The translations under genes were made by a program, and so were the position numbers. Of a stretch of 64,000 nucleotides of DNA, positions 31,706-40,919 are shown one piece after another. The notes beneath the pieces were generated by a model, which was not told where the DNA came from, ran no database searches, and worked only from the letters and a program-made list of their open reading frames with translations. This DNA comes from Pseudoruminococcus_B sp937901805 (GTDB taxonomy: Bacteria; Bacillota; Clostridia; Oscillospirales; Ruminococcaceae): positions 62,001 to 126,000 of the forward strand of contig CAUWNS010000003.1 in NCBI GenBank assembly GCA_963560245.1, read 5' to 3'. Every line of letters starts with the position of its first letter. Positions within the stretch are counted from its first letter, which is position 1.

Positions 31706-33148
31706 TTACATTTGTTTCATCAAATTCGTGAGAAGTTCCCTTAAAATTGCAGGGTTGCCCTGTCCTTTGGAAGCCTTCATGCACTGACCCACCAGAAAGC
31801 CGAGTACATTGGTCTTTCCATTTTTATAATCGCCAACTGCCTTTTCATTCTTAGAGAGGACTTCTTTGGCAATTTCCTCCAGAGCGCCTTTGTCACTGAC
31901 CTGGGCAAGTCCTTTCTCCTTCACTACGTCTTCCGGTTCTTTTTCAGAGAAAATAATCTCATCCAGGACAGTACGTCCCGCAGTAGAGGAGATTTTTCCG
32001 TCCTCCACCAGAGAAATCAGGCGGCAGAGTTTATCCGGGGTCATATTGGTATCCGCCAATACCCGGTTTTTCTCATTGAGGATACGGGTGATATCTACCA
32101 GAATCCAATTGGAAACCGTGCGCGGCTTAAACTTTCCATTCGCCATGCAAGCTTCAAAGAAATCTGCCTTATCCGGATTTTCAATAAAGAGGTTGATGTC
32201 GGTCAAAGGAAGCTGATACTTCTCCAAATACCGGATCGTTTTCGCATTCGGGAGTTCCGGCTGTTCTGCTTTCAAGCGCTCAATGAGCTGCGGCTCTACA
32301 ACGACCGTATAAAGATCCGGTTCCGGGAAATAGCGGTAATCTGCTGCGTCTCCCTTAGAACGCATTGGGAAGTTCCTGCCCTTGACGTCGTCCCAGCGAA
32401 GGGTTTCCTGCTCAATGACGCCGCCCGCTTCCAAAATCTCTTTCTGGCGCTGAACCTCATAACGGATCGCCCGCTCCGCCCCGCTGAAAGTGTTGATATT
32501 CTTCATCTCACACCGCGTTCCGTAGGTATCGCTGCCCTGCTCCCGCAGAGAGACGTTAACGTCGCAGCGGATCGATCCCTCCTGCATCTTACAATCAGAG
32601 ATATTGAGGTATTGCAGGATGGACTTGATGGTTTCCAGAAATGCACGCGCTTCCTCTGCACTTCTCATATCCGGTTTTGTGACAATCTCAATCAAAGGGA
32701 CGCCGCAGCGGTTATAGTCGATCAGACTGCCGGAAAAACTCTCGTCATGGAGCAGCTTTCCCGCGTCCTCTTCGATATGGATTTCCTCAATCCCGATGGT
32801 TTTCCGCGATTTTCCCTCATCCAGGACGATCTCCACCCCGCCGTTTTTACAGATCTGGTTGGAGCCCTGCGTAATCTGATAGGCTTTGGGCAGATCCGGA
32901 TAATAGTAATTTTTGCGATCCATAGTGCTGATCTCGCTGATGGAACAGCCGCAGGCAAGTCCCATTTTTACTGCATACTCCACTACTTTCTGATTGAGCA
33001 CGGGGAGAGTTCCCGGCATTCCTGTACAGATCGGACAGCAGTTGGTATTGACTTCTGCTCCAAAGCTGTTTTTACAGCCGCAGAAAATTTTTGTCTTTGT
33101 ATTGAGCTCGGCGTGTACCTCCAAGCCGATGACTACTTCGTAATCCAT
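31706..33148 (-). CDS. gatB: Asp/Glu-tRNA amidotransferase subunit B
   Basis: 480 residues. Binds misacylated Glu-tRNA(Gln)/Asp-tRNA(Asn) and phosphorylates the carboxylate for amidation. The start MDYEVVIGLEVHAELNTKTKIFCGC and the zinc-site cysteines (CGC, CCPIC) are conserved. The YYYPDLPKAYQIT motif is present, and the C-terminal YqeY-like helical domain ends LRELLTNLMKQM. Last gene of ligA-gatC-gatA-gatB; 18 nt after gatA. The GatCAB route suggests that the organism lacks its own glutaminyl-tRNA synthetase, though this cannot be seen here. Confidence 0.96.
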   Translation of the reverse strand: MDYEVVIGLEVHAELNTKTKIFCGCKNSFGAEVNTNCCPICTGMPGTLPVLNQKVVEYAVKMGLACGCSISEISTMDRKNYYYPDLPKAYQITQGSNQICKNGGVEIVLDEGKSRKTIGIEEIHIEEDAGKLLHDESFSGSLIDYNRCGVPLIEIVTKPDMRSAEEARAFLETIKSILQYLNISDCKMQEGSIRCDVNVSLREQGSDTYGTRCEMKNINTFSGAERAIRYEVQRQKEILEAGGVIEQETLRWDDVKGRNFPMRSKGDAADYRYFPEPDLYTVVVEPQLIERLKAEQPELPNAKTIRYLEKYQLPLTDINLFIENPDKADFFEACMANGKFKPRTVSNWILVDITRILNEKNRVLADTNMTPDKLCRLISLVEDGKISSTAGRTVLDEIIFSEKEPEDVVKEKGLAQVSDKGALEEIAKEVLSKNEKAVGDYKNGKTNVLGFLVGQCMKASKGQGNPAILRELLTNLMKQM

Positions 33149-33166
33149 TGAAAGTAACCGCCTTTC

Positions 33167-34630
33167 TTACTTTAACTCCGGCATTTTATTAAAGCCGCCA
33201 TAGATATTTTCATAGATCTGCGCAACATTGAGCAACAGTCCGTCCGAAAACATCGGGCCGCACAGCTGCAACCCCATCGGGAGGCCTTCTTTCGTAATGC
33301 CGCACGGCACGGAAAGAGAAGGAATGCCTGCAATATTGGACGGGGTGAGGAACATGTCGTTCGCAAATTTTTTCATATGTTCATCCACCGGTGCATCAAC
33401 TTTAAAAGCAACACGCGGGGTTGCCGGGGAAAGCAGAATATCGCACTGTTCAAATGCCTCGTCAAATTCCCGGCTCATCATCGCCTGGGCATATTTTGCA
33501 CGGCGGTAGTAATCATGTTTTCTGCCCTCCGTCAGAACCAGATTTCCAAGCAGGACACGTTTCTTTACCTCATCGCCCATTCCCTCTGTACGGGTCTTCT
33601 CAAACATCTCGCCGTAGGATTTGACATCTGCTGCGCGGAAACCATACCGCACACCGTCATAGCGGGCCAGATTGGAAGCTGCTTCCATATTGCCAAGAAC
33701 ATTATAAATCGGCATCGCATAGGGCGTGCTCGGAAGGGAAACCTCGACCAGGATGGCGCCCTGGGCTTCCAGCTCTTTCGCCGCCCGATAGGACGCATCC
33801 AGAATTTCCGGATCCACGCCTTCACAGAAATACTCTTTTGGCAGACCGATTTTCAGGCCTTGAATGCTATTGTTCAGCCCGCCGAGCAGATCGCCAAAGC
33901 CTCTTTCCGAAGAGGTGGCGTCCATTGGGTCATATCCGCTCATGACACTTAAAAGCATAGCCGTATCACGGACTGTTTTCCCCATCGGGCCAATTTGATC
34001 CATGGATGAGGACAGCGCGAACAATCCATAACGGGAAACGGAGCCATAACTCGGCTTCATACCAATGACATGGCAGAATGCACCCGGCTGCCGGATAGAA
34101 CCTCCCGTATCCGTTCCAAAGGCCAGGATCGCCTCTCCTGCTGCCAAGGCAGCGGAGGAACCGCCGGAAGAGCCGCCCGGCACGCGGGTCAGATCCCAGG
34201 GATTCTTGGTCTTTTTATAATAGGAAGTCTGGCAGGAGGAGCCCATTGCAAACTCATCCAAATTGAGTTTGCCGGGAATGACTGCCAGGGATTGTTTAAT
34301 TTTAGCAACTACCGTAGCATCATAAGGAGGCAGGAACCCTTCCAGCATCTTGGACGCGCTGGTCGTCTGTACCCCTTTTGTCGCCAGATTGTCCTTTACT
34401 CCTACCGGAATTCCGGCAAGCAGAGGAAGTTCTTCCCCTTTTGCAAGCTTTTCATCCACCAGACGCGCCGTTTGAAGCGCACTCTCTTTTGTTAGGGTGA
34501 TATATGCCTCCACCCGGTCTTCCACCTGTTCAATTCTCTCAAAAACAGAATTTGCAATTTCCACCGCACTGCACTCCTTCTTGCGGAGCATATCATGCAG
34601 CTGCGACGCACTCAATGTATATAACTGCAT
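33167..34630 (-). CDS. gatA: Asp/Glu-tRNA amidotransferase subunit A
   Basis: 487-residue amidase-signature enzyme that frees ammonia from glutamine for GatB. The Ser-cisSer-Lys triad is visible: Lys in VGVKDN (about 78), the cis-Ser in the GGSSGGSSAALAAG loop (about 150-162) and the nucleophilic Ser in DTGGSIRQP. The start is the ATG at 34628-34630 after TAGGAGGG; upstream in-frame codons belong to gatC. 13 nt to gatC and 18 nt to gatB, so it is co-transcribed and probably translationally linked. Confidence 0.96.
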   Translation of the reverse strand: MQLYTLSASQLHDMLRKKECSAVEIANSVFERIEQVEDRVEAYITLTKESALQTARLVDEKLAKGEELPLLAGIPVGVKDNLATKGVQTTSASKMLEGFLPPYDATVVAKIKQSLAVIPGKLNLDEFAMGSSCQTSYYKKTKNPWDLTRVPGGSSGGSSAALAAGEAILAFGTDTGGSIRQPGAFCHVIGMKPSYGSVSRYGLFALSSSMDQIGPMGKTVRDTAMLLSVMSGYDPMDATSSERGFGDLLGGLNNSIQGLKIGLPKEYFCEGVDPEILDASYRAAKELEAQGAILVEVSLPSTPYAMPIYNVLGNMEAASNLARYDGVRYGFRAADVKSYGEMFEKTRTEGMGDEVKKRVLLGNLVLTEGRKHDYYRRAKYAQAMMSREFDEAFEQCDILLSPATPRVAFKVDAPVDEHMKKFANDMFLTPSNIAGIPSLSVPCGITKEGLPMGLQLCGPMFSDGLLLNVAQIYENIYGGFNKMPELK

Positions 34631-34643
34631 AGCCGAAGCCCTC

Positions 34644-34919
34644 CTATTCCACAATTTTCGGTACGACAAAACAGCCGGCCTCCACCTGCGGAGCACTTGC
34701 AAGCAAATCTTCCCGCTTGGTAGACGGCTGAATCTCATCCGCTCTTAATTTCATAGAAATCGCCTGCGGCTGCACCTGAAAATCGCCGGCCTGCGGAAGC
34801 GTTTCAATGCTTTCGATTGCTCCACGCAGAAGGGCTTCATACTTTTTTTCTTCCTGCTCAGTTAAAGTGAGCATGGAAATTTTTGCAATCTTCTGAATAT
34901 TAAACGGAAGTTCCTGCAC
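34644..34919 (-). CDS. gatC: Asp/Glu-tRNA amidotransferase subunit C
   Basis: 91 residues, helical small subunit that wraps around GatA and stabilises the complex. IQKIAKISMLTLTEQEEKKYEALLRGAIESIETL and the C-terminal STKREDLLASAPQVEAGCFVVPKIVE agree with the family. The start is the GTG at 34919, about 9 nt after AAGGAG. It lies 38 nt after ligA. Confidence 0.93.
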   Translation of the reverse strand: MQELPFNIQKIAKISMLTLTEQEEKKYEALLRGAIESIETLPQAGDFQVQPQAISMKLRADEIQPSTKREDLLASAPQVEAGCFVVPKIVE

Positions 34920-34957
34920 CTTCTGATTCTCCTTTGTCTGATAGTCATATCGTCACA

Positions 34958-36943
34958 TCACTTGCCTGAAAGCAGGGAAAGCAGCCCTGCCTCGTCAAGG
35001 ATGGCAACCCCTAATTGCTGTGCCTTTGTCAATTTGCCGCCCGCTTCTTCCCCGGCAACCACATAGTTTGTCTTCTTAGACACGCTGGAGGAAACCTTTC
35101 CTCCCTCCCGCTCAATCATGGCGGCCGCCTCACTGCGTTTCAGTGTCGGGAGTGTTCCTGTCAGTACAAAAGTCAACCCTGCAAGACGTTCTCCCGCCGG
35201 AGCCTCTTTGGATACCATATTGACACCTGCGGCTTTCAGCCTTTCCACCAGATCTTTTGTCTGTGACAGACAGAAAAAATCCACCACGCTCTGTGCCATG
35301 ACATCCCCAAATCCATCAATCGCCGCAATTTCTTCCGCAGCGGCCTCAAACAGAGCATCCATCGACGGGAATGTCCTGGTAAGCAAAACGGCGGCTTTTT
35401 GGCCGATATTGCGGATGCCAAATGCAAACAAAAGCTTGGAAAGATCATTTTGTTTGGAACGCTCAATAGAATCGAGTAAATTCTGCGCAGATTTTTTCCC
35501 CATCCGTTCCAAAGCGGCAATCTGTTCTTTTTTCAGGGAATAGAGATCAGCTGGGGAATGGAGCAGCCCATTTTCCAGCAGGCTCTCGATAACGGCTGGG
35601 CCAAGCCCTTCGATGTTCATGGCGTCCCTGGAGGCAAAGTGGATTAAATTGCGCAGCAGCTGTGCCGGACAATCGGCATTCAAGCAGCGCAGCGCGGCCT
35701 CATCATCCAGACGGAAAACCTCGCTTCCGCAGGAGGGACAGCGATGCGGCATCTCATAGGGAACGCTTTCTGGCGCATGGGAAACAACCCCCAGTACCTC
35801 CGGGATAATATCGCCCGCCTTGCGAACCAGTATGGTATCGCCGATGCGGATATCTTTTTCCCGGATAAAATCCTCATTGTGCAAAACGGCGCGGCTGACT
35901 GTCGTTCCCGCCAGTTCTACCGGTTCGAATACTGCTGTTGGAGTGAGCACTCCGGTGCGTCCAACTTTTACCTCAATTGCTGTCAGTGTGCTCTGCTTTT
36001 CTTCCGGCGGATACTTGTAGGCGACCGCCCACCGGGGATATTTTGCCGTAGAACCCAGCTGTTCCCTTTGGTCAAAATCATCCACTTTGACAACCGCCCC
36101 GTCAATATTATAAGGAAGCATCCCTCTCATTCGGCCGATTTCCTCAATCCGGGCAATCACATCGTCAATCTTATCATACCGCTGATAAGATGGGATCACT
36201 TTAAAATGCTGTTCTTTCAAATAATCCAGCGACTGTTTATGCGAAGTAATGGATTTCCCTTCTATTTGCTGGATATTAAAAACAAAAATATCCAATTTTC
36301 GTTTTGCGGCAATCTGCGGATCTTTTTGGCGCAGTGACCCCGCCGCAGCATTCCGCGGATTTTTAAACGGAGTTTCCTCATTCGTCTCCTGCTGTTCCAC
36401 AAGCTTTAAAAAATTGGAGCGCGGCATATACACTTCTCCGCGCACTTCCAGTAAAGGCAAGCTCTGCGGAAGCCGGAGGGGAATTGCCGCAATGGTTTTC
36501 AAATTGGCAGTTACATCTTCTCCAACAACCCCGTCCCCACGGGTAGAACCCCTGGTAAACACACCGTTTTCATATTCCAGGGATACGGACAGGCCATCGA
36601 TTTTTGGTTCTACAACGTACAGTGGCTTTTCCACGGTTTCTTTCACACGTACATCGAAATCCCGCACTTCATCGGTAGAAAATACATCCTGCAAACTGCC
36701 CATCTGAACCGCATGCGTCACTTTTTGAAAATCGTTGAGTGCCGCTCCTCCTACGCGGACAGTTGGGGAATCCGGCGTTTTCAATTCCGGATACTGCTCT
36801 TCCAAATCCATCAGTTCGTGCATCAGCCGGTCGAATTCATAGTCTTCGATCTCCGGATTATCCAGCACATAATACTGATAACTGTGGTGTTCCACAATTT
36901 TTTTAAGTTCCTCTACACGCTTGGCAGCGGATGTTCTCTCCAT
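34958..36943 (-). CDS. ligA: NAD-dependent DNA ligase
   Basis: 661 residues, normal for LigA, which seals nicks in replication and repair using NAD+. The NAD-binding Ia domain with HSYQYYVLDNPEIEDYEFD is at the N-terminus. The adenylated lysine lies in Lys-Ile-Asp-Gly (about 114-117), followed by GDGVVGEDVT, an OB fold, a four-Cys zinc finger (CPSCGSEVF and CLNADCPAQ), helix-hairpin-helix motifs (IEGLGPAVIESL, IRNIGQKAA) and a C-terminal BRCT domain (LAGLTFVLTGTLPTLKRSEA). It starts the ligA-gatCAB operon; GGAGGG precedes the ATG. Confidence 0.97.
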   Translation of the reverse strand: MERTSAAKRVEELKKIVEHHSYQYYVLDNPEIEDYEFDRLMHELMDLEEQYPELKTPDSPTVRVGGAALNDFQKVTHAVQMGSLQDVFSTDEVRDFDVRVKETVEKPLYVVEPKIDGLSVSLEYENGVFTRGSTRGDGVVGEDVTANLKTIAAIPLRLPQSLPLLEVRGEVYMPRSNFLKLVEQQETNEETPFKNPRNAAAGSLRQKDPQIAAKRKLDIFVFNIQQIEGKSITSHKQSLDYLKEQHFKVIPSYQRYDKIDDVIARIEEIGRMRGMLPYNIDGAVVKVDDFDQREQLGSTAKYPRWAVAYKYPPEEKQSTLTAIEVKVGRTGVLTPTAVFEPVELAGTTVSRAVLHNEDFIREKDIRIGDTILVRKAGDIIPEVLGVVSHAPESVPYEMPHRCPSCGSEVFRLDDEAALRCLNADCPAQLLRNLIHFASRDAMNIEGLGPAVIESLLENGLLHSPADLYSLKKEQIAALERMGKKSAQNLLDSIERSKQNDLSKLLFAFGIRNIGQKAAVLLTRTFPSMDALFEAAAEEIAAIDGFGDVMAQSVVDFFCLSQTKDLVERLKAAGVNMVSKEAPAGERLAGLTFVLTGTLPTLKRSEAAAMIEREGGKVSSSVSKKTNYVVAGEEAGGKLTKAQQLGVAILDEAGLLSLLSGK

Positions 36944-36972
36944 GTTTTTACCCTCCGAAAATCGCTTTTTTT

Positions 36973-37000
36973 ATTATAGCATAATCCAGGAATTTTGAAA
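36973..37000 (-). promoter_or_regulatory. ligA operon promoter
   Basis: On minus, TTTCAA (37000-36995), 16 bp and TATAAT (36978-36973). Confidence 0.55.
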
Positions 37001-37165
37001 ATAAAATCTCGAAAAATCTCACTTTTTGTGGCATAGACCAAATTGCCGGGATATCCTTTCCCTGAGTATGGAGAAAATTTCCCATTTTCATGCAGTCCTA
37101 TTATTTATACCCCCTTCGCCGCAAGACCATAATGAAAAATCATAGGGATTGATTGGAGAACCGAT

Positions 37166-37666
37166 ATGAATTCATGTTACCGGCATCGCAAATTCCTGAT
37201 GGCAGGCGTTCCTTTTCTATTTGTCCTGTTTATTTTTTCGAATTCCATGCAAAACGGAACAGATTCCGGCAATCGAAGCGGATTTGTCACCGAATTTTTC
37301 AACCGGTTTCTCTCTCTTTTTCATCTGGAAGTGACAGAGCATTTTATCCGGAAAGCGGCCCATTTCAGTGAATATTTTGTTTTGGGCGTTTTGCTTTTAC
37401 TTACCCTTCGCTGTTTTACCAGGCAGCTTGGCCAATTACTCACGATCCCTCCATTTTTAGGGCTGCTTGTCCCAGTTTGAAATGAGAGCTTGCAGCTGTT
37501 CATCCCAGTGCGCTCCGGAATGGTAAGCGATGTTCTGATTGATTTCTCCGGCGTCATCTGGGAGTTTTCTCTTTGCCGGCTGTTTCTGCCCTGTATCATC
37601 AAAACCATTTTAAAACACGGTCGCAGCGCTGATAAAAATGAATTCCAAAATAAAACGCCCATGTAA
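37166..37666 (+). pseudogene. VanZ-like protein gene with in-frame TGA
   Basis: The frame gives a VanZ-like membrane protein: FLMAGVPFLFVLFIFSNSM, then KAAHFSEYFVLGVLLLLTLR. After Leu-Leu-Val-Pro-Val a TGA (37478-37480) interrupts. The same frame then continues NESLQLFIPVRSGMVSDVLIDFSGVIWEFSL to a TAA at 37664, which is the family's conserved (S/D)E-x-xQLF-x-PGR...DVLIDFSG block. One substitution explains the break. Without readthrough the product lacks the conserved C-terminal half. TGA ends many intact genes here, so recoding to an amino acid is unlikely. The family is tied loosely to glycopeptide tolerance; the normal role is unknown. Confidence 0.82.
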
Positions 37667-37689
37667 AGATCCGACAATCGAAACACAAA

Positions 37690-37729
37690 TAAAAAAGCCC
37701 GCACCTCTAAACGAGATGCGGGCTTTTTC
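37690..37729. terminator. bidirectional terminator between vanZ remnant and microprotein
   Basis: AAAAAGCCCGCA pairs with TGCGGGCTTTTT around a 13-nt loop; T-runs on both strands. Confidence 0.85.
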
Positions 37730-37747
37730 TCACAATCGGATTGTGAA

Positions 37748-37804
37748 TTAGTGGCCAAACCACCATTTCAGATAATCAAGAAGTCCATCCCAGAAACCTT
37801 TCAC
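37748..37804 (-). CDS. candidate 18-residue Trp-rich microprotein
   Basis: On minus a GTG (37804) opens the frame MKGFWDGLLDYLKWWFGH, then TAA. A strong ribosome site GGAGGG (about 37813-37818) lies 8 nt upstream, and the terminator at 37690-37729 follows the stop by about 20 nt. The peptide is amphipathic: Lys2, Asp6, Asp10 and Lys13 fall on one helical face and Phe/Trp/Leu on the other. This would suit a membrane-surface peptide, but no family is recognised. No strong promoter is visible upstream; the IS200 element begins about 230 bp away. Confidence 0.5.
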   Translation of the reverse strand: MKGFWDGLLDYLKWWFGH

Positions 37805-38049
37805 AGTGCCTTCCCTCCTTTGGATAAAGTAGTAAGCTCATTTGCTTGTCCCTACCATATCATTCCAGTCGGTTCGAAGTCTGTTGACTTTCGCGGCACC
37901 ATTTTGTCGATAAAAGCGGTTTTTCATCCTGTTTTTCTCTCTAGTCAGATTTCGGCCGCAATACAGGCGGATTTCTTCCCAAAACAGGTTGTCGAATTTC
38001 GCGATAAATATTTTAATTTTATCAATCTCCGCCAGGCATTGTTAAATAA

Positions 38050-38745
38050 AAAACCCCGGCGCAGCCGGGGGTATTTCATATGCGGGTAAAGCCCTATAAT
38101 TCTCGCAGACACGTCAAACGTGTAATACGGTCTGCCAGCTGCGCATGTACTGTTACTTGCTGCCCGTAAACGGGCCAACTTCACTCATCGTGAGTTGTTC
38201 GCCCAGTTGCTCCTCTTTCAGATGATTTTTGATGTACCCCGCAATTCGGCTTTCGTTCTTTCCTGCCGTATCCACATAGTACCCGCTGCACCAAAACTCT
38301 CTGCTCCGATACTTGTATTTAAGTTCGCCGAATTGCTCATACAGCATAGCGCTACTCTTGCCTTTCAGATATCCCATGAAACTCGACACCGACAGCTTCG
38401 GCGGTATCTCAACCAACATATGCACATGGTCTGAGCATACTTCTGCCTCTACTATGCGGATTCCTTTCCAGTCGCATAGTTGCCGTAATATTTTTCCTTC
38501 TGCAACTCGTTTTTCTCTGTAAAACACTTTCCAACGATATTTTGGCGCAAACACAATATGATATTTACAATTCCACTTCGTATGCGATAAACGATTGATG
38601 TCATTCAGGCTCATTCTGAATGTCCTCCTTTTGCTTTTTTGATGCAGTTGGCAGACCGCACCTTTGTTATAGCAAAAGGAGTTTTTATTTTTACATCATC
38701 GGCAATAGCCTTTTTTGAACCACTCGCCCAGAGAGTGGTTTTGCT
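38050..38745 (-). mobile_element. IS200-type insertion sequence
   Basis: About 0.7 kb, with a single transposase gene flanked by imperfect hairpins instead of long terminal inverted repeats, as in IS200/IS605. AACCACTC/GAGTGGTT (38718-38740) lies at the end upstream of the transposase and CCCCGGC/CCGGGG (38054-38070) at the other end. Exact ends are estimated. Confidence 0.8.
38153..38614 (-). CDS. tnpA: IS200/IS605 family TnpA transposase
   Basis: 153-residue Y1 HUH single-strand transposase. The His-Val-His (HUH) pair is in CSDHVHMLVEIP (about 62-64). The nucleophilic Tyr is in the C-terminal helix GKNESRIAGYIKNHLKEEQL. The N-terminus reads HTKWNCKYHIVFAPKYR. Full length with no lesion, so it is potentially active. 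AGGAGG is placed before the ATG. No TnpB/IscB partner gene is adjacent. Confidence 0.93.
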   Translation of the reverse strand: MSLNDINRLSHTKWNCKYHIVFAPKYRWKVFYREKRVAEGKILRQLCDWKGIRIVEAEVCSDHVHMLVEIPPKLSVSSFMGYLKGKSSAMLYEQFGELKYKYRSREFWCSGYYVDTAGKNESRIAGYIKNHLKEEQLGEQLTMSEVGPFTGSK

Positions 38746-38749
38746 ATAC

Positions 38750-38784
38750 AAAAAAGCCTGAAACCCAGTGGTTTCAGGCTTTTC
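38750..38784 (-). terminator. terminator of the acpS-nnr-lipoprotein unit
   Basis: On minus, AAAAGCCTGAAACC pairs with GGTTTCAGGCTTTT around a 4-nt loop, then TTG. It is next to the IS200 end. Confidence 0.85.
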
Positions 38785-38787
38785 AGC

Positions 38788-39336
38788 TTATGAAGCGGAA
38801 AGAAATTGAAAATTATGAAAAGTAACGCTCATAGGAATTTCCGGAATTTCCAAAGAGAGAAAATTCCCGCTCTTCTCATCTAAAATCAATGTAAAATCCC
38901 CATTCTCTGTTTCTCCATTGACCAAAAACTTACTGTCTTCAAACGATACATGGATCCCATTTTGCCTTGTCATTGCATCCAGCGCCTTTACGACCGCAGA
39001 GACTGCCGCCTGGCTGAGCGCTGTATTGGGATCGATATCCACGCTCAGCCCCAGATACTCCACAGTCAGTTGATCACCCTGATAGGTAAACGTCATCCCT
39101 TCAATCGCCTTAGGACTGGTAATCGTAATCACGCAAGAACCGGGAGCGTTTCTTTTGACAACAGCATCAAAAGAAAAATCATCATAAGTAAACTGGGCGC
39201 TGCTTTCAAAAGGCTGTAAGGCCGTATTTGGGAGCGAAGTCCCTTCATTCGCTCCTTTATGTGCATGGCCGCACCCGGTAAAAAGAAGCACCGGCAGGAC
39301 ACAGAGGATCAAAATTTTCAAAAACGTTTTCCCCAT
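38788..39336 (-). CDS. putative lipoprotein
   Basis: 182 residues. A type II signal sequence ends with the lipobox Leu-Leu-Phe-Thr-Gly-Cys (lipidated Cys22). The mature part is beta-rich (PFESSAQFTYDDFSFDAVVKRN, GMTFTYQGDQLTVEYLGLSVDI) and resembles LolA/outer-leaflet carrier-like folds, but no family is assigned. The start is the ATG at 39334-39336 after GGGGGAA. It lies 47 nt after nnr and is the last gene of that operon. Anchored on the outer face of the cytoplasmic membrane. Confidence 0.8.
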   Translation of the reverse strand: MGKTFLKILILCVLPVLLFTGCGHAHKGANEGTSLPNTALQPFESSAQFTYDDFSFDAVVKRNAPGSCVITITSPKAIEGMTFTYQGDQLTVEYLGLSVDIDPNTALSQAAVSAVVKALDAMTRQNGIHVSFEDSKFLVNGETENGDFTLILDEKSGNFLSLEIPEIPMSVTFHNFQFLSAS

Positions 39337-39383
39337 ATCTGCATTCCCCCAAACAGCTTGCAGGCATGCCGGTACCCCAAATG

Positions 39384-40916
39384 CTACCTGCCTTTTATTT
39401 GCAAGAATGCGTCGGACAGACAATCGATAACATCCGTTGCCAACATGGAATACTGCGATCGTTTCTGCGCGCACAAATCCGCCGCCAATCCATGGAGATA
39501 GACGCCGCAGAACGCCGCTTTTTCCGCACAGATACCCTGCGCAAGCAGTGCCCCGATGATACCGGTAAGCATATCGCCGCTTCCTCCCCGGGAAAGGCCG
39601 CTGTTTCCCGTTTCATTCATCCAAACGTGTCCTTCATTCGTTGCAATGACAGTATATGCACCCTTGAGCACAGTTATCACCCCGAATTTCTGCGAAAACT
39701 CAAGAGCCGTACCAATCCGGTCAGACTGGACTTTTAGAACTGATTTTCCACAGAGACGGGCCATTTCTCCCGGATGAGGCGTAAGGATTGTCGGCGCCCT
39801 GCGTTCTAGAAGGATTTCCGGATGCGTACTGATCACATTTAAGGCGTCTGCATCCAGCACCAGAGGGGCTTCCAGTTCCCGAATCAGAGTATCCACTGTT
39901 ATACCGGTGTCCTCACACCAGGACATTCCGCAGCCCGCTGCAACTGCATCCATCTCATTACCGTATTCTACAATATGCGCCGCTTCTTCTCCCGCTGCCG
40001 ATCCGCTCGATCCTGTTTTCAGCGGGAACATCACTGCCTCTGGAACAGAGGCAGTGAGCGTCCTCGTCACACGCTTTGGGGCAGCCAGCGTAACCAGTCC
40101 AGCAGAAGAACGCAATGCCGCTTTGACGGCAATCTGGGCGGCTCCCATCATTTTAGAGCTTCCTGCAAGCAGCATCAATTTCCCAAAATCCCCTTTGTTT
40201 GCATCCGGTTTCCGGTCGGGAATTGCGGAAGATACCAGTTTCGGGGTAACTGTTCTGCACTCAACGCCCAGGGAAGAAAAAATAGAAGATCCTATACCAA
40301 TATCGGCTACAAGAACCTCACCGCAGTATCCCGCGCCGGGATAGAGAAGATGCCCCCGTTTTTTGGCAGCAAATGTGATTGAAACGGCACAGGAAAAACA
40401 TTCCCCTTCCACTTCCCCCGTATCTGCATTCGCACCGCTTGGAAGATCCACGGCATAGACCCGTTTGTTATGTTCACGGCACATCCCTGCAAATCGATCG
40501 ACCGGAGCAGGCAGTTTGCCGTGGAAACCTATGCCGAATACGGCGTCGACGACAAATCCTGCGGAAGAAACCGCTTCCGCCGCCTCTTCCTCCGATTTCT
40601 CTGCATCCAGAACCAGAACATCCGCAGGCAGCCTTTCCCTCATGGTTTTCGCGTTTTCAGTCTTAGGCGGCCCCATGGTCAGTACAACCGTTACCCAGAA
40701 CCCGCGCTCGCTCAAATGGCGGGCAATGACAAAGCCATCTCCTCCGTTATTCCCGCTGCCACACAGTACCGCCACTTTGGCGGGGCTTTCCCGCTGCAAA
40801 ATCACTTTGGCGGCAGCACTCCCCGCACGTTCCATGAGAGGAAGAAAAGCACAGGCGCCGCTGTCCACATAGATCTGTTCCGCCGCTTTCATCTGCTTGG
40901 ATGATACTACAAACAT
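39384..40916 (-). CDS. nnr: bifunctional NAD(P)H-hydrate epimerase / dehydratase
   Basis: 510 residues. Repairs hydrated NADH/NADPH: the N-terminal YjeF epimerase domain (about 1-205, VLCGSGNNGGDGFVIARHL, YAVDLPSGANADTGEV) interconverts the hydrate epimers. The C-terminal ribokinase-like domain (about 230-505, ANKGDFGKLMLLAGS, ILTPHPGEMARLCG, NSGLSRGGSGDMLTGIIGALLAQG) dehydrates the S-form using ADP. The start ATG overlaps the end of the acpS unit by spacing of 3 nt, so it is co-transcribed. Confidence 0.95.
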   Translation of the reverse strand: MFVVSSKQMKAAEQIYVDSGACAFLPLMERAGSAAAKVILQRESPAKVAVLCGSGNNGGDGFVIARHLSERGFWVTVVLTMGPPKTENAKTMRERLPADVLVLDAEKSEEEAAEAVSSAGFVVDAVFGIGFHGKLPAPVDRFAGMCREHNKRVYAVDLPSGANADTGEVEGECFSCAVSITFAAKKRGHLLYPGAGYCGEVLVADIGIGSSIFSSLGVECRTVTPKLVSSAIPDRKPDANKGDFGKLMLLAGSSKMMGAAQIAVKAALRSSAGLVTLAAPKRVTRTLTASVPEAVMFPLKTGSSGSAAGEEAAHIVEYGNEMDAVAAGCGMSWCEDTGITVDTLIRELEAPLVLDADALNVISTHPEILLERRAPTILTPHPGEMARLCGKSVLKVQSDRIGTALEFSQKFGVITVLKGAYTVIATNEGHVWMNETGNSGLSRGGSGDMLTGIIGALLAQGICAEKAAFCGVYLHGLAADLCAQKRSQYSMLATDVIDCLSDAFLQIKGR

Positions 40917-40919
40917 ACT

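Noticed and set aside
37478..37480. TGA recoded as an amino acid in vanZ (and in the ycaQ-like gene)
   Set aside because: TGA is the stop of several intact genes here (for example spoIIIAE, the 55.7-kb tetR and the SPFH gene), and no selenocysteine-type element is seen. Simple nonsense mutations are more likely.
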